Assembly: GCA_947561395.2 (NCBI GenBank)
Contig: OX387185.1
Coordinates: forward strand, 39,380,602 to 39,444,601
Direction of reading: 5' to 3'
Source: Buxus sempervirens
Taxonomy: Eukaryota > Streptophyta > Magnoliopsida > Buxales > Buxaceae
Length of the DNA stretch: 64,000 nt
The number at the start of each line of letters is the position of its first letter. Position 1 is the stretch's first letter. A program made the translations under genes and the position numbers. Below the pieces are notes generated by a model. That model ran no database searches. It worked only from the letters and a program-made list of their open reading frames with translations, and was not told where the DNA came from. Shown here piece by piece: positions 33,140 through 44,617 of this stretch.

Positions 33140-34519
33140 TGTGCGCACGTGAAAAAACGGTCGCACTAGTAGAAAATGGGAAATCGGAGTCGCCACCGCC
33201 TGATGGGGTGCAGGCGGACACCTGGGTGCCTAAGTTAGTCTAATTGGTTGGTCTGCGACGTGAGATTCTAAGTAAGGTCTCATTTGTGGTTCGGGGAAGT
33301 CCGTAGACACCCCGATCCACCCTGTCGGTTGACAGGTCCCAAAGAGCTTCCTAGGTTTGAGTCAACTGTCTATTTTGGTTCTCACCCGGTTCCTAATCCA
33401 TCATGTCATTTTAGTTAGGTCTCGGCGGGATTCATTGCAGTCCCCTCTCACTGTGAAGGCCAAGTTACGAATGGTGCTCTAAATGTGAATTATCTAAACT
33501 TAGTGATCTAAAGTCCTCCTTGAGTGTGGTTGAAGCTCCTTGAGAGTAGGACAGCACCTTGAACTCACCTTATTGCTCCACCAAGCTCTTCAAGTGCATT
33601 CCTTGGTCTCCAAGTAGAGAGGAAGGGAAAAGAAGAGACTTGAGAGAGGGATCCTTTTGTGTCTTGGGGATTCAAAGGGGGTAATGGGGTGGTAGGAGAT
33701 GAAGGAGAGGAGAGCTTTTTTTTTTCTTTGGGAGGGCACGAATTGGAGAGAGGTGGGAGAGATGGGAGAGAGGTGGGAGAGATGGGAGAGTTCGAAAATG
33801 GGAGCTTCCCCTTGAGTGTGGTTGAAAAAATCCTTTTAAACCTTGGAAGATGGATGGTTGTCTTGGGAAGAGCCAAGGTCTTATGGGGAAGTCAAGAGTC
33901 TTCTTGGGAGGTTAAGAGTCTTCTTGGGAAAGTCAAGAGTTAATGGGAAGATGAAGGGGTTTTGTTGGGAAGTTAAGAGTTAGTGGGAAGATGAAGAGTT
34001 TTTGTTGGGAAGATGAAGGGTTAATGGGAAGATGAAGGGTTGGTGGGAGATGACACATGTGAAGCATGCATTGGGTCCATGTGGCATCCCATGTGGAGCC
34101 CCCCATGTGCACACGTGGCATCCCATGTGGCATCACTAAAATTCCAATAATGCCCCTAGCTTTGACTGCTCATATCTTCTTCATCCGGACTCCGATTTGA
34201 GCAAACTCAATTGCGTTGGAATCGTATCAAAGTCCACTATCCATTGGGATTGGGCTAAACACCTGGTTCGGGCTTCGGCAAAAAGTCAACTTTCGGTTCA
34301 TTCTCAAGTTTGACCGGCTCGAAGTCCCTCATCTGGACTCCAATTCCAGCAAACTCAGTTGCGTTGGAACTGTGTCGAGATTCTCTATCCAATGGTATAA
34401 AGCAAGGTGGCCAAATTTTATCTGATTAAAAGGTCAACTTTCCACCCCTTAGGTTTTAACTTTCTGTCCAGGGTTTGCATTTCTGGCACTTCCGGGAGCG
34501 CAAAAATGAGGTGCTTACA
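33140..34519 (-). mobile_element. 3' LTR of the 33-44.6 kb element
   Basis: TG...CA ends (TGTGCGCACGTG to GTGCTTACA) and nearly identical to 43195-44577. Contains short tandem variants of GAGAGGTGGGAGAGATGG (33744-33790) and of AAGAGTTAGTGGGAAGATG (33900-34050). Includes a copy of the gag start region (see findings). Confidence 0.95.
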
Positions 34520-34535
34520 ACTGCCCCTCTTTGCC

Positions 34536-37500
34536 GGAGTCACTTTGCAGATGAACGGCAAAGAGAAAAAAGAAACTCGTTTTTGCGCCTGGCATTTCTG
34601 TCGACATGGTCGACGAGCTTAGTCCTTTGAAGTCTTTATGAAGAAAGGGAAGCGTCCAAATGATATGGAGTCGCTTCCAGGCTTCGGAGTTTCCTTACCC
34701 TTTGCTTTTCGGGTTTTTGCAGGGCAACTCTTTAGCATTTAGTTTATGTTTGAAAGAGATTAGATTGGACTTGAGCTCGCCAACCTGTTTCGGCGTTGAT
34801 GCCAGGCACTTGACAATATTCTTCTTTTTCTTGTTTGTTCCTTTAAAGCTTTTAGGTGTTTTCGGAATTCTTTTTTTTTTATTAAAAGCTGTTGGCCAGG
34901 AGATGATTTTAGACACGGAAGGAGTGAGAGGAGATGGGAAAGAGAGAAGAGGAGGAGGTGCTGCTGCCGGTGAGGAGGAGCTCTCAGCGCTGTCCAGTAC
35001 TTCCAAGAGGTTCTCACACCTGCTCTACTCTAATTACAAAAGTGTGAAAGCAAAAATTACAACATGGGCCATCTTGCCCGATTAGATCTTCATTTCTGCT
35101 TATTTGTCTTCATGCCCTGATTCTCTATCATTTCCAAGAATGGGAACAACTTGTTCGGCTTTGTGGAGACACTTTGCTCTGGGGACTCCGTGTCCTTTAG
35201 CGTTGGGAGATGCTTTACTCCTTGAGGACACATTCTTTTGTCATTTAGATGTGGGAGGTGCCTTGCTCCTTAGGGATTTCAAAAGTGGGAGTCGCCTTGC
35301 TCCTTAGGTACTTCAAAAGTGGGAGTCGCCTTGCTCCTTAGTATTTCAAATGTGGGAGTTGCCTTGCTTCTTAGTATTTTAAATGTGAGAGTCGCCTTGC
35401 TCCTTAGTATTTCAAGTGGTGGGAGACGCCTTGCTCCTGAGGGACACATTTCTGTGTCATTTAGATGTGGGAGACGCCTTGCTCCTTGGGGATTTCAAAA
35501 GTCGGAGTCGCCTTTCTCCTTAGGGACACATTTCTGTGTCGTTCAAATGGTCTGAGTCGCCTTGCTCCAGGGACGCTTTGCCCTTTCAGTTTTGAGAGAC
35601 GCCTTGCTCTCAGTGGTTGGGAGTCGCCTTGCTCCATTAGTTGTTGGGAGTCGCCTTGCTCCATTAGTTTTGGGAGACACCTTGCTCAGGGACGCCTTGC
35701 CCTTTCAGTTTGAGAGACGCCTTGCTCTCTATGGTTGGGAGACACCTTGCTCCATTAGTTTTGGAGTCGCCTTGCTCCAGGGACGCCTTGCCCTTTCAGT
35801 TTGAGAGACGCCTTGCTCTCGATGGTTGGGAGTCGCCTTGCTCCATTAGTTTAAGAGTCGCCTTGCTCCAGGGACGCCTTGCCCTTTCAGTCTTGAGAGA
35901 CGCCTTGCCCTCTGTGGTTGGGAGACACCTTGCTCCTGCTGCCTTTAATTCCTGGAGGCACCTTGCTCCATTAGGGTTGGGAGGCTTCTTGCTCCATTCT
36001 GTCTTCAATTTTTAGAGGCTTCTTGCTCTGTCAGGGTTGGGAGGCACCTTGCTCCTTCTGTCTTCAAATTCTTGGAGGCTCTTTGCTCCATTCTATCTTC
36101 AAATTTTGGAGGCTTCTTGCTCCTTAAGGTTGGGAGACACCTTGCTCCTGCTGTCTTCAAGTCTTGGAGGCTCCTTGCTCCATTCTGTCTTTAAATTTTT
36201 TGAGTCTTATTGCTCTGTTAGGGTTGGAGGCACCTTGCTCCTTAATTCTTCACTCTTGGAGGCTTTTTGCTCCATTCTGTCTTCAATTCAATTTTTGGGG
36301 AGACGCCTTGCTCCTTAATTCTTCAATTCTTGGAGGCTCTTTGCTCCATTCTGTCTTCGTCCATTACTTATTCTAACTTGGTTATTTCTTTTTCTTTCTT
36401 GATTGCATTCAAAGTTGCCTCCACCAATCTCTGACTTATTCGCCGGTGGCTTTGGCTTCACAAACTTGGTCAACCAATATGTGAATACACTATGATGACT
36501 CTTTCTGCGTCCCCTATGTGAGAATACATGGTGACGATTCTTTTCTCCATCCGACGTGTGAGATTCACTGTGATGCCTTCTTCTGTCTATTTCAAGTCTT
36601 GGTTGGTACTTGGAAAAATTCATGCGGAATTAAGTCAATTGGAATTTATTTATCAAAATTATATGCAAACTCAAGCCATTTTTCTTTGATTAAAATCTCT
36701 TGGGAATTCCTAAAGTGTTTGGATTTTTCCCTCTCAGGTGGGCCCATTAGCAGAGCCAGTAATCTTTGGGTCAGTTACCTGACACTCTCATTTAGACTTA
36801 GGAAGTTATGCCTCCCGACACTCCCTGTAAGGGTCTCAACATTTTTTTTTTGCCCCCAAATAGCATGCCCCATGTAGGAACGAAGGGGATTGTTTTGGTT
36901 CAGGGAGTTTCTTTGGCACTGCCCCGCCCTGGCTTTTCCTTGATCTCTCTCTTTTTCTTTTTTTCCCACCCTTGGTTAGGGGTTGTGGAATTTTTTTCTC
37001 ATTGGCTCCCTCGTTCGGGTTAGGTTCCTTGCCCCAGTCCGAGGGCCCTGTCAATTTCCACGGATCATGATCCAATGATCAGAGAGGACTTATTAGTAGG
37101 ACGAAATGTAGGCTTTGGTTCCAGTGTTTAGAAATGAAGGATAAACAAGCTCGAACCCTATATAGCTTCACTCTATGGGTAACCATTATGTCTAGCCAAA
37201 GTTCTTTTTTATCCTTTTTTTTTTTTTGGTTCTGTCATTGCCAGTTTGTCCAAGATTCAATGTTACATTCTTTGTAATCAGAAAGGGCTTCTCAGTAGGA
37301 CGAAATGTAGGCTGGGTTCAAGGGTCTAGAAGAAATGATAAGAAGGCTCAAAATTGATGAATGGGGTAAGAGCCATGTCCTGTCCACCTTTTTTGTTAGG
37401 GCTTGCTCCACCTTTGTTCCCGCAACTTTACACTCAACTTTGCTTAGCTTCTTCTCCTTTTTTCCATCTTTGTTCTTTTCTTTCTTTCCCTTCCTTCTTG

Positions 37501-38571
37501 GGTCTTTTGCCCCAATCCTTGATTCCTGCTCACGGGGTTTGCCCCAGCTTTTGTTGTTTTTTTTTTCTTTTTCTTTTTTTTTCTTTCCAGGGATTGCCCC
37601 AGTTCTTTCTTTGGATTCTTGTTTTCTGGGGTTCTCCCCATTCTTCCTTTCTGCCCCCTTTGTTCTTAGGGTGCTTTTCGCTTTGCCCTATCTTCACCTT
37701 CATCCTTTTTGTGTCTCCAATTGCACGAAGCTTCATGCTCCAGTTTTGAAGACAAGACATGGTAGGGTTAGTGAAGGAATTGTTAGGCTTGAAGTGTTTT
37801 GCAAGGGTTTCATCTTGTGTCAGATGATTTTTGGAGAAGATCAAGGATGGCCTTCCATCCTTTCACAGAGAATGTAACACTTAATTATTTTTGCACGATT
37901 AACTGGTTCAAGAACCATTTTTTTTCTTTGTTCATTTTGTTTTTTTTTTTCTCTTTTGCTTTTTGACTTTACCCCAGTTTGGGGTGGCTAGACATAACGT
38001 GGGTCAGAAATGAGACGATCAAGTTCAACACGTTTAACTAGCGGAATTTATTTGAAGTATCTTAGCCAAAAAATGGCCTCTCATCATTTCATTGAGATCA
38101 TTGATCCTGGATCATGTTAGTGACCTTTGATTGGTATGGGGCACCTTGCCCTTTCTTTTTTTTTTTCTCTCATATCACAACTTGTGTTTGGCATGGTAGA
38201 GTTCAAATGCGGTACTGGCAAGGGATCCCTTGGCTATGTCGAGACCCGCACAGTTTGTGCTGTTTGGCACATTCCATTTGTCAAATTTGATTGCTTAGGT
38301 TTGGCCCGAGATCAACGTCATGCCTTGGTGTGGTCCAACACTCTAGTGATTTCCCAAAAGATTTCAACAGTTTGCAAAAGAAACATATTATCAAGTTCTG
38401 GATTCAAAAGAAAAGAAAAGATAAACAAAAACAGAGCGGCAAGCTATGCAAGGAATGGCCGACACAGACCGGCGTTCTTGGAATTCAGTTGTATGCCATG
38501 GGAGGAAGCCTTTAAGTGCTTTCCTTGTCATCATCTTCCCCTTCTTGCGGGAAGATGGCTGGTTCAGATGT
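34536..38571 (-). other. Non-coding 3' half of the LTR element
   Basis: Contains the 1.1-kb minisatellite at 35240-36350, a duplicated GTAGGACGAAATGTAGGCT segment (37097-37115 and 37299-37317), and many T-rich/GCCCC words. No pol domain was recognised on either strand. Plus-strand ORFs of 180 and 212 codons here are low-complexity or antisense artefacts. Confidence 0.6.
35240..36350 (+). repeat. Minisatellite of GGGAG(T/A)CGCCTTGCTCC units
   Basis: Some 35-40 degenerate units of about 25-35 bases, each containing a core like GGGAGTCGCCTTGCTCC or GGAGGCTTCTTGCTCC, with spacer words such as CTTTCAGTTTGAGAG and CTGTCTTCAAATT. Units drift gradually from left (GTCGCC) to right (GGCTTC). Confidence 0.9.
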
Positions 38572-39312
38572 CTAAATCTGCGCTAACATGTCAGAGATGT
38601 CTCGTCCTTCGATGGACCTTGGCTCCTCAAGAAGTTCCTTCAAGAATCCTCGATCAATCAGATCTTGGATGTTGTGCTGCAGATCCCAACACCGGCTTGT
38701 GTGGTGCCCTGGAGCACAAGAATGGTACTCGCACCGTTCTGCAGCGTTGTAGCTTCTGGCATTAACCAACCGAGGGTTCGGGGGCTTAATCTGCACATAC
38801 CCCTCCTTCAACAGCGTCGGTAGTAACTCCGCCGGTGTATATGGTAGTGGGGTAAAAATCCTCCTTATTCTAGCCTCCATTTCTTCTTTTGTTCTCCTTG
38901 GGGGACCCTCCGAATGATCCATCAGTTTGTCATGCTGCCCCTTGCCACGGTAGACATTCAGCTTCTTTGTGAGGTGGAGACCATCTGCCGCGACGGCTTT
39001 TCCTTTCTCCCTCTACATCCGACCATCTGCGAATGTGGGCGGAAGGCTCACTTCTTGTCTGCTCAGGGGTATCTTTCCCTTCATGCTTTTGATCTCTTCT
39101 TCAAGGACCCTTACTCGGGATCGCAGCTCAAAATTTTCTTCTCCTAACGCTTCCCAACATTTGTTCATTGTTTCTTCCTTGATTGTTATTGTCCGTAGTA
39201 GGCTCTGTAGAGAGGCCACTATGCTGGTTATTTGCTGGGCTACATCATGATTTGCCCCGGAGGTACGGTCCATGCTAATTGTTGAAGGGAGTTCCTTAGT
39301 AGAAACAAACAT
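38572..39312 (-). mobile_element. Second gag-like ORF region of the LTR element
   Basis: Two minus-strand ORFs. One (39013-39312) has a heptad-like coiled coil (ALGEENFELRSRVRVLEEEI). The other (38572-38922) contains FTPLPYTPAELLPTLLKEG and CEYHSCAPGHHTSRCWDL. The latter parallels the C-terminal part of the main gag ORF (FLTPLPYTLAELLPTLLREG and CEYHMGAPGHDTDGCWGL), so the element carries two versions of this zinc-knuckle-like domain. Seen as a decayed part of the element. Confidence 0.6.
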
Positions 39313-39456
39313 TAGAAGCTAGGATACATGATATGAAATGCCAAGATGCCTGATGATGCTGATGATTTCCATTAATTTTTCTTTCTTTCTTTTTTTTTTT
39401 CTTCTTCTTTTTTTTTTCTCTCTCTCTCTTTTTTTCTTTTTTCTTTTTTATGTTTT

Positions 39457-40833
39457 TTAATCCGACGGAGGATCAATTTTGAGTCCCCCGGCTTCAAGAA
39501 GATCTTGGACTGCATGCCGAAGGCCCCAACATCCATCAGTATCGTGGCCTGGCGCGCCCATGTGGTACTCACAGCTCTTGTTTGGATCATAGCCCTTCAT
39601 TTTTGGCGCCTTAGGATTTGGCGTCGCCAGTTGCAGGTGTCCCTCTCTCAGGAGCGTTGGTAACAACTCAGCCAACGTGTACGGAAGTGGAGTGAGGAAG
39701 GGATGCGAAATGGCGTGATGGCTCCTGAGGCGAGACGCGGCATTGTTAGCGGAGGGGAGGCTTGCACTCCTTGAGGAAGGGATGCGAAATGGCGCTGAAG
39801 GTTGTACATGGTTAACTGAACTTGCTCCGACGTCATTCTCTTGCCTCATGCTACTTGGGATTGTTCCATGCAATAAACTCTCCATTTTATTCGCATCTTC
39901 AATTCTTTCTGCTGCCATGATTAGGTCAGTGAAGCTTGTAGTGCACTGTCCCAATAGCATTGTGAAGTATGGTTGCCCCAACGAGGATATGAATAGCGGA
40001 GTCCACTCTTGTTCGAGAAGAGGGGGTTGCACCATGTTTGCCAGTTCCGTCCACCTCTTAGCATAGTCTCTCACAAATTCGCAGTTTCTCTTTGACAGTC
40101 TCTGCAGTTCAGTCCTGGTCCGAACCACTTGGCTATTTAAGTGGTACCGCTGAATGAACACGGCGGCGAGGTCATTCCATGCCTTAACCTTCTGCTTATC
40201 CAGACTTAAGAACCAAGCGTATGCTGCCCCAATTAGAGATCTTTGGAAGAATTGAACCATAATCTTCTCGTCCTTCGCATATTGGCACATGTCGCCAACA
40301 TAGGATTGCAAGTGGTTCAATGGACAGCCTGTGCCGTCGAACTGGTGCAGTTCAGGGCATCTGAACTTGGCTAGGAACTGGATATCCGAGAAGAAGCAAA
40401 GACTTTCTAGCGTAGCCTCGTTACGAACAGTGCTTGGTTGAAGCTGCTTCAAAAGGTCCTCACGTATGGTAGCCATCTTTGCCATGCTATCTTCCTTTAA
40501 CGCCGCCAGCTGCAGCATGTGATCCTCTTTGATTGCTGCCAATCTTTCCTCCAGCCAGGCTTCCCGTGCCTTATTCCAGTCTAGCTCTTCCTGTCTCAGT
40601 TGGATAGGCACAAACGGCTCTTGCTGTGGAGGAGGGATAGGAACTGGAGCGTCTTGTGGCGGCGGATGCCCTGCCCTAGGTGCTGGCTGAGGTGGTTGCC
40701 CCTGTGGGATTTCTGGCATTCGAATCCCTGTGGCATGTATCATGGCTGCCTGTGGGCTTGGATCCGTTATGGCCGGCTGTTCTTCGGCCCTTCGCTGTGA
40801 TGATGATGGAATTGGGGCCTCGGCGAGATTCAT
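39457..40833 (-). mobile_element. gag ORF of the LTR element (458 codons)
   Basis: Reads from a proline- and glutamine-rich N-terminus (residues 1-80) through a charged coiled coil (about 80-130) to a retrotransposon gag domain starting around residue 158 (KFRCPELHQFDG, then AAYAWFLSL and FIQRYHL) and a C-terminal CEYHMGAPGHDTDGCW stretch. This is the arrangement of Ty3/gypsy gag proteins of Tat/Ogre-like elements. It lies about 2.3 kb inside the 5' LTR, with a long leader. The frame looks uninterrupted. Gag proteins assemble the virus-like particle in which reverse transcription takes place. Confidence 0.85.
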
Positions 40834-43194
40834 TGCAGTCCCCTCTCACTGTGAAGGCCAAGTTACGAATGGTGCTCTAAATGTGAATTATCTAAACTGC
40901 ACCTTGTTAAGAGAAATTTTGATCAGTTCCTTCCTTAATTATGAATGAAGTGTCGTGTGTGACGAGATCATTACACTGAGTGGTGCTTTTGTGCCTTGCT
41001 TGGCGAAAACAAATCCGATGCGGCTCATGCATAAAAACCACGACTTGACAAAACAATATTGTGAAGAAAGTGTGACAGTGCACCGGTTGATCGAAGAACC
41101 CCTAGGGTGTGAAGTTTAAACCTTGTAATATGGTCTTTCAGAGATCTGAAGCCCTGGAGACCCTGCCGTATCTGGCAGTTTTCAAAAATCGTGCAACATG
41201 TGCTTTATGCGTGGAAATCCTTGAAAAAAAGTTGCGAGCACTAAACCTCAAACTTCATACCTTGATCCACAGCGATTGTAAAATCCTTTAAAATCATGCA
41301 ACGGCAAATGAATTATAAAGATCAGAAAATGCATTTTGGACAGCCCGCATCATGCCATGACTGGCATGGAGAATGTACGCCAAAAGTGATTTAATTTTTG
41401 TCTATATGGCTAGCCCAATATGCCACAGATGACGGTTTATTGTGCGTCACCAGAAACGGTGTTTATGTCATGGGAGATGATTCAATGTAGGCCTGGAGGC
41501 CACTTTATTTTGTGCTTTGAAAAAGCAACTTTGATGTGCGCCTTGGGAGGCGGCTTGATGTACGCTCGCAGGCGATTTGATGTACGCCCAAAGGCAATTT
41601 AATGTACGCCCGAAGGCGATTTGATGTATGCCCGAAGGCGATTTGATGTACGCCAGAGGCGACTTTGGTTTAGGAAATTCTTTTGTGCACTTTTGAGAGC
41701 GGTTTGGCCAAAAACATTTGCGCAAATGATCTCGAAATGCGTGCACTTAATATATAAACAGGCATGTACATTAGCAAAATGAACTCAAATCCTATTACCA
41801 TCTAGCAACTCTATGTTATTAAACAATCATAAAAAAACACCCAAAAGTGTGTGCACAGTCCTAAAAAATGGTTGGTGCCTATCAAGGCACGACTCCTAGA
41901 CATACTTGTGTAAGGAAGCACGTCCAAGTCCCGACTGGCCTTTTGTCTTTCATCTGCTTTCGGTGTCGGACCACAGGGATAATCACAACTTGCCATCAAG
42001 GGCGAAGTTTTACAAGATATTTACAAAAATTGCAAAGAATACATCCTTAAGGCTGTTGGGAGCCAAAAGGAAGGATACAAATCGCTTTCCAAGCGGGTAG
42101 GCTAAAAATTCCTAGATCTAAGGTTTTGTGCCCATGTTCCGATCTGGCATGCTTTCATCTGTTTTTCTGATCTGGCCAACTTTTGTCTGCTCTAAAAGAC
42201 CAATCTGGACTTAAAGTGCTCCCAGCGGACTCTAATGGGTCAAGACCCATAACATACAAGACTCCATGCATGGATCTGGGGTGGTTCCCCTGATCATAAT
42301 TAGGTGAGCTTCCTAAATTAGGGCTAAGGTCGCCCATGATCTAGGGTTTACTCCATTTAATGCAAAAAGCGGGGGTTGCTGCTCCTAATGGACTCTGGAT
42401 TTTATTCCGATTTTATTCATCATTCACATCCTACTCACCCTCTCATGCTCAACGCGAGGTTCATTCAGAAACGTTAGGTGGGGAAGGATACCCAGCCCGA
42501 GACATAAGCCTACAAGGGTCTGGACCAGTATTGGATCCTCGCGTGCCACGGCAAGAAACCGGTGGTGCTAATGGACTCCAGAAAACTGGGGGGATGGGTT
42601 TACCCTGCTTTCCCCGGCAAGCCACGGGAGCGTAGGTGCTAATACCATCCCAAAGATCAGTTTGTAGGAATTAGAATGGTAGGCTGCTAGAGAGGTCTAA
42701 GTCTTGGTAAATAAGATGCAATATCCGTAACTCTCATTCATTCTGGGTCGGATCATCCACGCATCCTCCCTCGTGCGTGTCACCCCACGCAGTTTATGCA
42801 GTTCATAAGAAAATACGCCATCCACGGTGTGGTGGTGTGCTCGTGTGTGCAGGTAGGCTGCGTGCTGTGTCTAATCGGGTGAGTTTTGTCTGGATTTGGT
42901 TGGTAAAGGGATTATTACTGCCTCGTATAGTAAAGTGCAGAATTAGCACGCAATACGAGGTTCCGGGAGAGTCCCCAGGTAAGTGGGGGGTCACAAGGGA
43001 CCGCTTAAATCCCACTTGCCTTAGGCAATTATCGCATCCTTTTGACAGGACTCCCCAGAATACGTAGTTACGCGTATTCTACGTTTTACTAAAAAGATAG
43101 TAAAGACCCTAAAACCGACTAAATCCCTCTTGTGTTGACTCATTCTAACCTAGGGTCCTAACGGGTCGAGAAGTCCCCAATGGAGTCGCCAGGC
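40834..43194 (-). other. Leader of the LTR element, with PBS at its right end
   Basis: Non-coding on both strands as far as I can see. Includes the tandem repeat at 41537-41665 and the PBS at 43173-43191. The part next to gag (40834-40899) is copied inside both LTRs. Confidence 0.6.
41537..41665 (+). repeat. Short tandem repeat, about 21-bp unit
   Basis: Six units like GGCGATTTGATGTACGCCCGAA, with a few substitutions. Confidence 0.9.
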
Positions 43195-44577
43195 TGTGCG
43201 CACGTGAAAAAACGATTGCACTAGTAGAAAACGGGAAATCGGAGTCGCCACCGCCTGATGGGGTGCAGGCGGACACCTGGGTGCCTAAGTTAGTCTAATT
43301 GGTTGGTCTGCGGCATGAGATTCTAAGTAAGGTCTCATTTGTGGTTCGGGGAAGTCCGTAGACACCCCGATCCACCCTGTCGGTTGACAGGTCCCAAAGA
43401 GCTTCCTAGGTTTGAGTCAGCTGTCTATTTTGGTTCTCACCCAGTTCCTAATCTAGCATGTCATTTTAGTTAGGTCTCGGCGGGATTCATTGCAGTCCCC
43501 TCTCACTGTGAAGGCCAAGTTACGAATGGTGCTCTAAATGTGAATTATCTAAACTTAGTGATCTAAAGTCATCCTTGAGTGTGGTTGAAGCTCCTTGAGA
43601 GTAGGACAGCACCTTGAGCTCACCTTATTGCTCCACCAAGCTCTTCAAGTGCATTCCTTGGTCTCCAAGTAGAGAGGAAGGGAAAAGAAGAGACTTGAGA
43701 GAGGGATCCTTTTGTGTCTTGGGGATTCAAAAGGGGTAATGGGGTGGTAGGAGATGAAGGAGAGGAGAGGTTTTTTTTTTCTTTGGGAGGGCACGAATTG
43801 GAGAGAGGTGGGAGAGATGGGAGAGAAGTGGGAGAGATGGGAGAGAGATGGGAGAGTTCGAAAATGAGAGCTTCCCCTTGAGTGTGGTTGAAAAAATCCT
43901 TTTAAACCTTGGAAGATGGATGGTTGTTTTGGGAAGAGCCAAGGTCTTATGGGGAAGTCAAGAGTTAATGGGAAGATGAAGGGTTTTCGTTGGGAAGTTA
44001 AGAGTTAGTGGGAAGATGAAGAGTTTTTGTTGGGAAGATGAAGGGTTAATGGGAAGATGAAGGGTTGGTGGGAGATGACACATGTGAAGCATGCATTGCG
44101 TCCGTGTGGCATCCCATGTGGAGCCCCCCATGTGCACACGTGGCATCCCATGCGAGCACTCCTTGTGCACACGTGGCATCCCATGTGGCATCACTAAAAT
44201 TCCAATAATGCCCCTAGCTTTGACTGCTCATATCTTCTTCATCCAGATTCCGATTTGAGCAAACTCAATTGCGTTGGAATCGTATCGAAGTCCACTATCC
44301 ATTGGGATTGGGCTAAACACCTAGTTCGGGCTTTGGCAAAAAGTCAACTTTCGATTCATTCTCAAGTTTGACCGGCTCGAAGTCCCTCATCCGAACTCCG
44401 ATTCCAGCAAACTCAGTTGCGTTGGAACCGTGTCGAGATTCTCTATCCAATGGTATAAAGCAAGGTGGCCAAATTTTATCTGATTAAAAGGTCAACTTTC
44501 CACCCCTTAGGTTTTAACTTTCTGTCCAGGGTTTGCATTTCCGGCACTTCCGGGAGCGCAAAAATGAGGTGCTTACA
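43195..44577 (-). mobile_element. 5' LTR of the 33-44.6 kb element
   Basis: Pairs with 33140-34519. Differs by scattered substitutions, an extra GCGAGCACTCC-containing segment of about 35 bases near 44152-44187, and absence of one GGTTAAGAGTCTTCTTGG unit. The primer site sits directly to its left. Confidence 0.95.
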
Positions 44578-44617
44578 GACATATATTCATTTTTTGGAAT
44601 TTTTAATAAACTTATAG

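Larger units (their letters stand above)
33135..44582 (-). mobile_element. LTR retrotransposon, Ty3/gypsy Tat/Ogre-like, gag-only (non-autonomous)
   Basis: The element spans 33140-44577 (about 11.4 kb) with perfect 5-bp target duplication GACAT (33135-33139 and 44578-44582), inside intron 5 of the Ulp1-like gene. LTRs are 33140-34519 and 43195-44577. The primer site, read on the minus strand as TGGCGACTCCATTGGGGAC, is at 43173-43191. A purine-rich tract (minus strand AAAGAGGGGCAG, near 34522-34534) abuts the left LTR. A gag ORF and a second gag-like ORF are present, but I see no protease, reverse transcriptase, RNase H or integrase, so it would have depended on a partner. The LTRs differ by about 2-3% by eye plus two small indels, which suggests a young insertion (order of one to a few million years with usual plant rates). 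Confidence 0.9.

Noticed and set aside
35240-36350. CRISPR-like array
   Set aside because: Units are degenerate, there are no unique equal-length spacers, and the context is a plant retrotransposon.
37335-37877. 180-codon plus-strand ORF with Phe/Leu-rich stretches, membrane-protein-like
   Set aside because: Plus-strand translation of T-rich non-coding sequence inside a minus-strand LTR element.
38127-38765. 212-codon plus-strand ORF
   Set aside because: Its 3' part is antisense to the second gag-like ORF; no domain.
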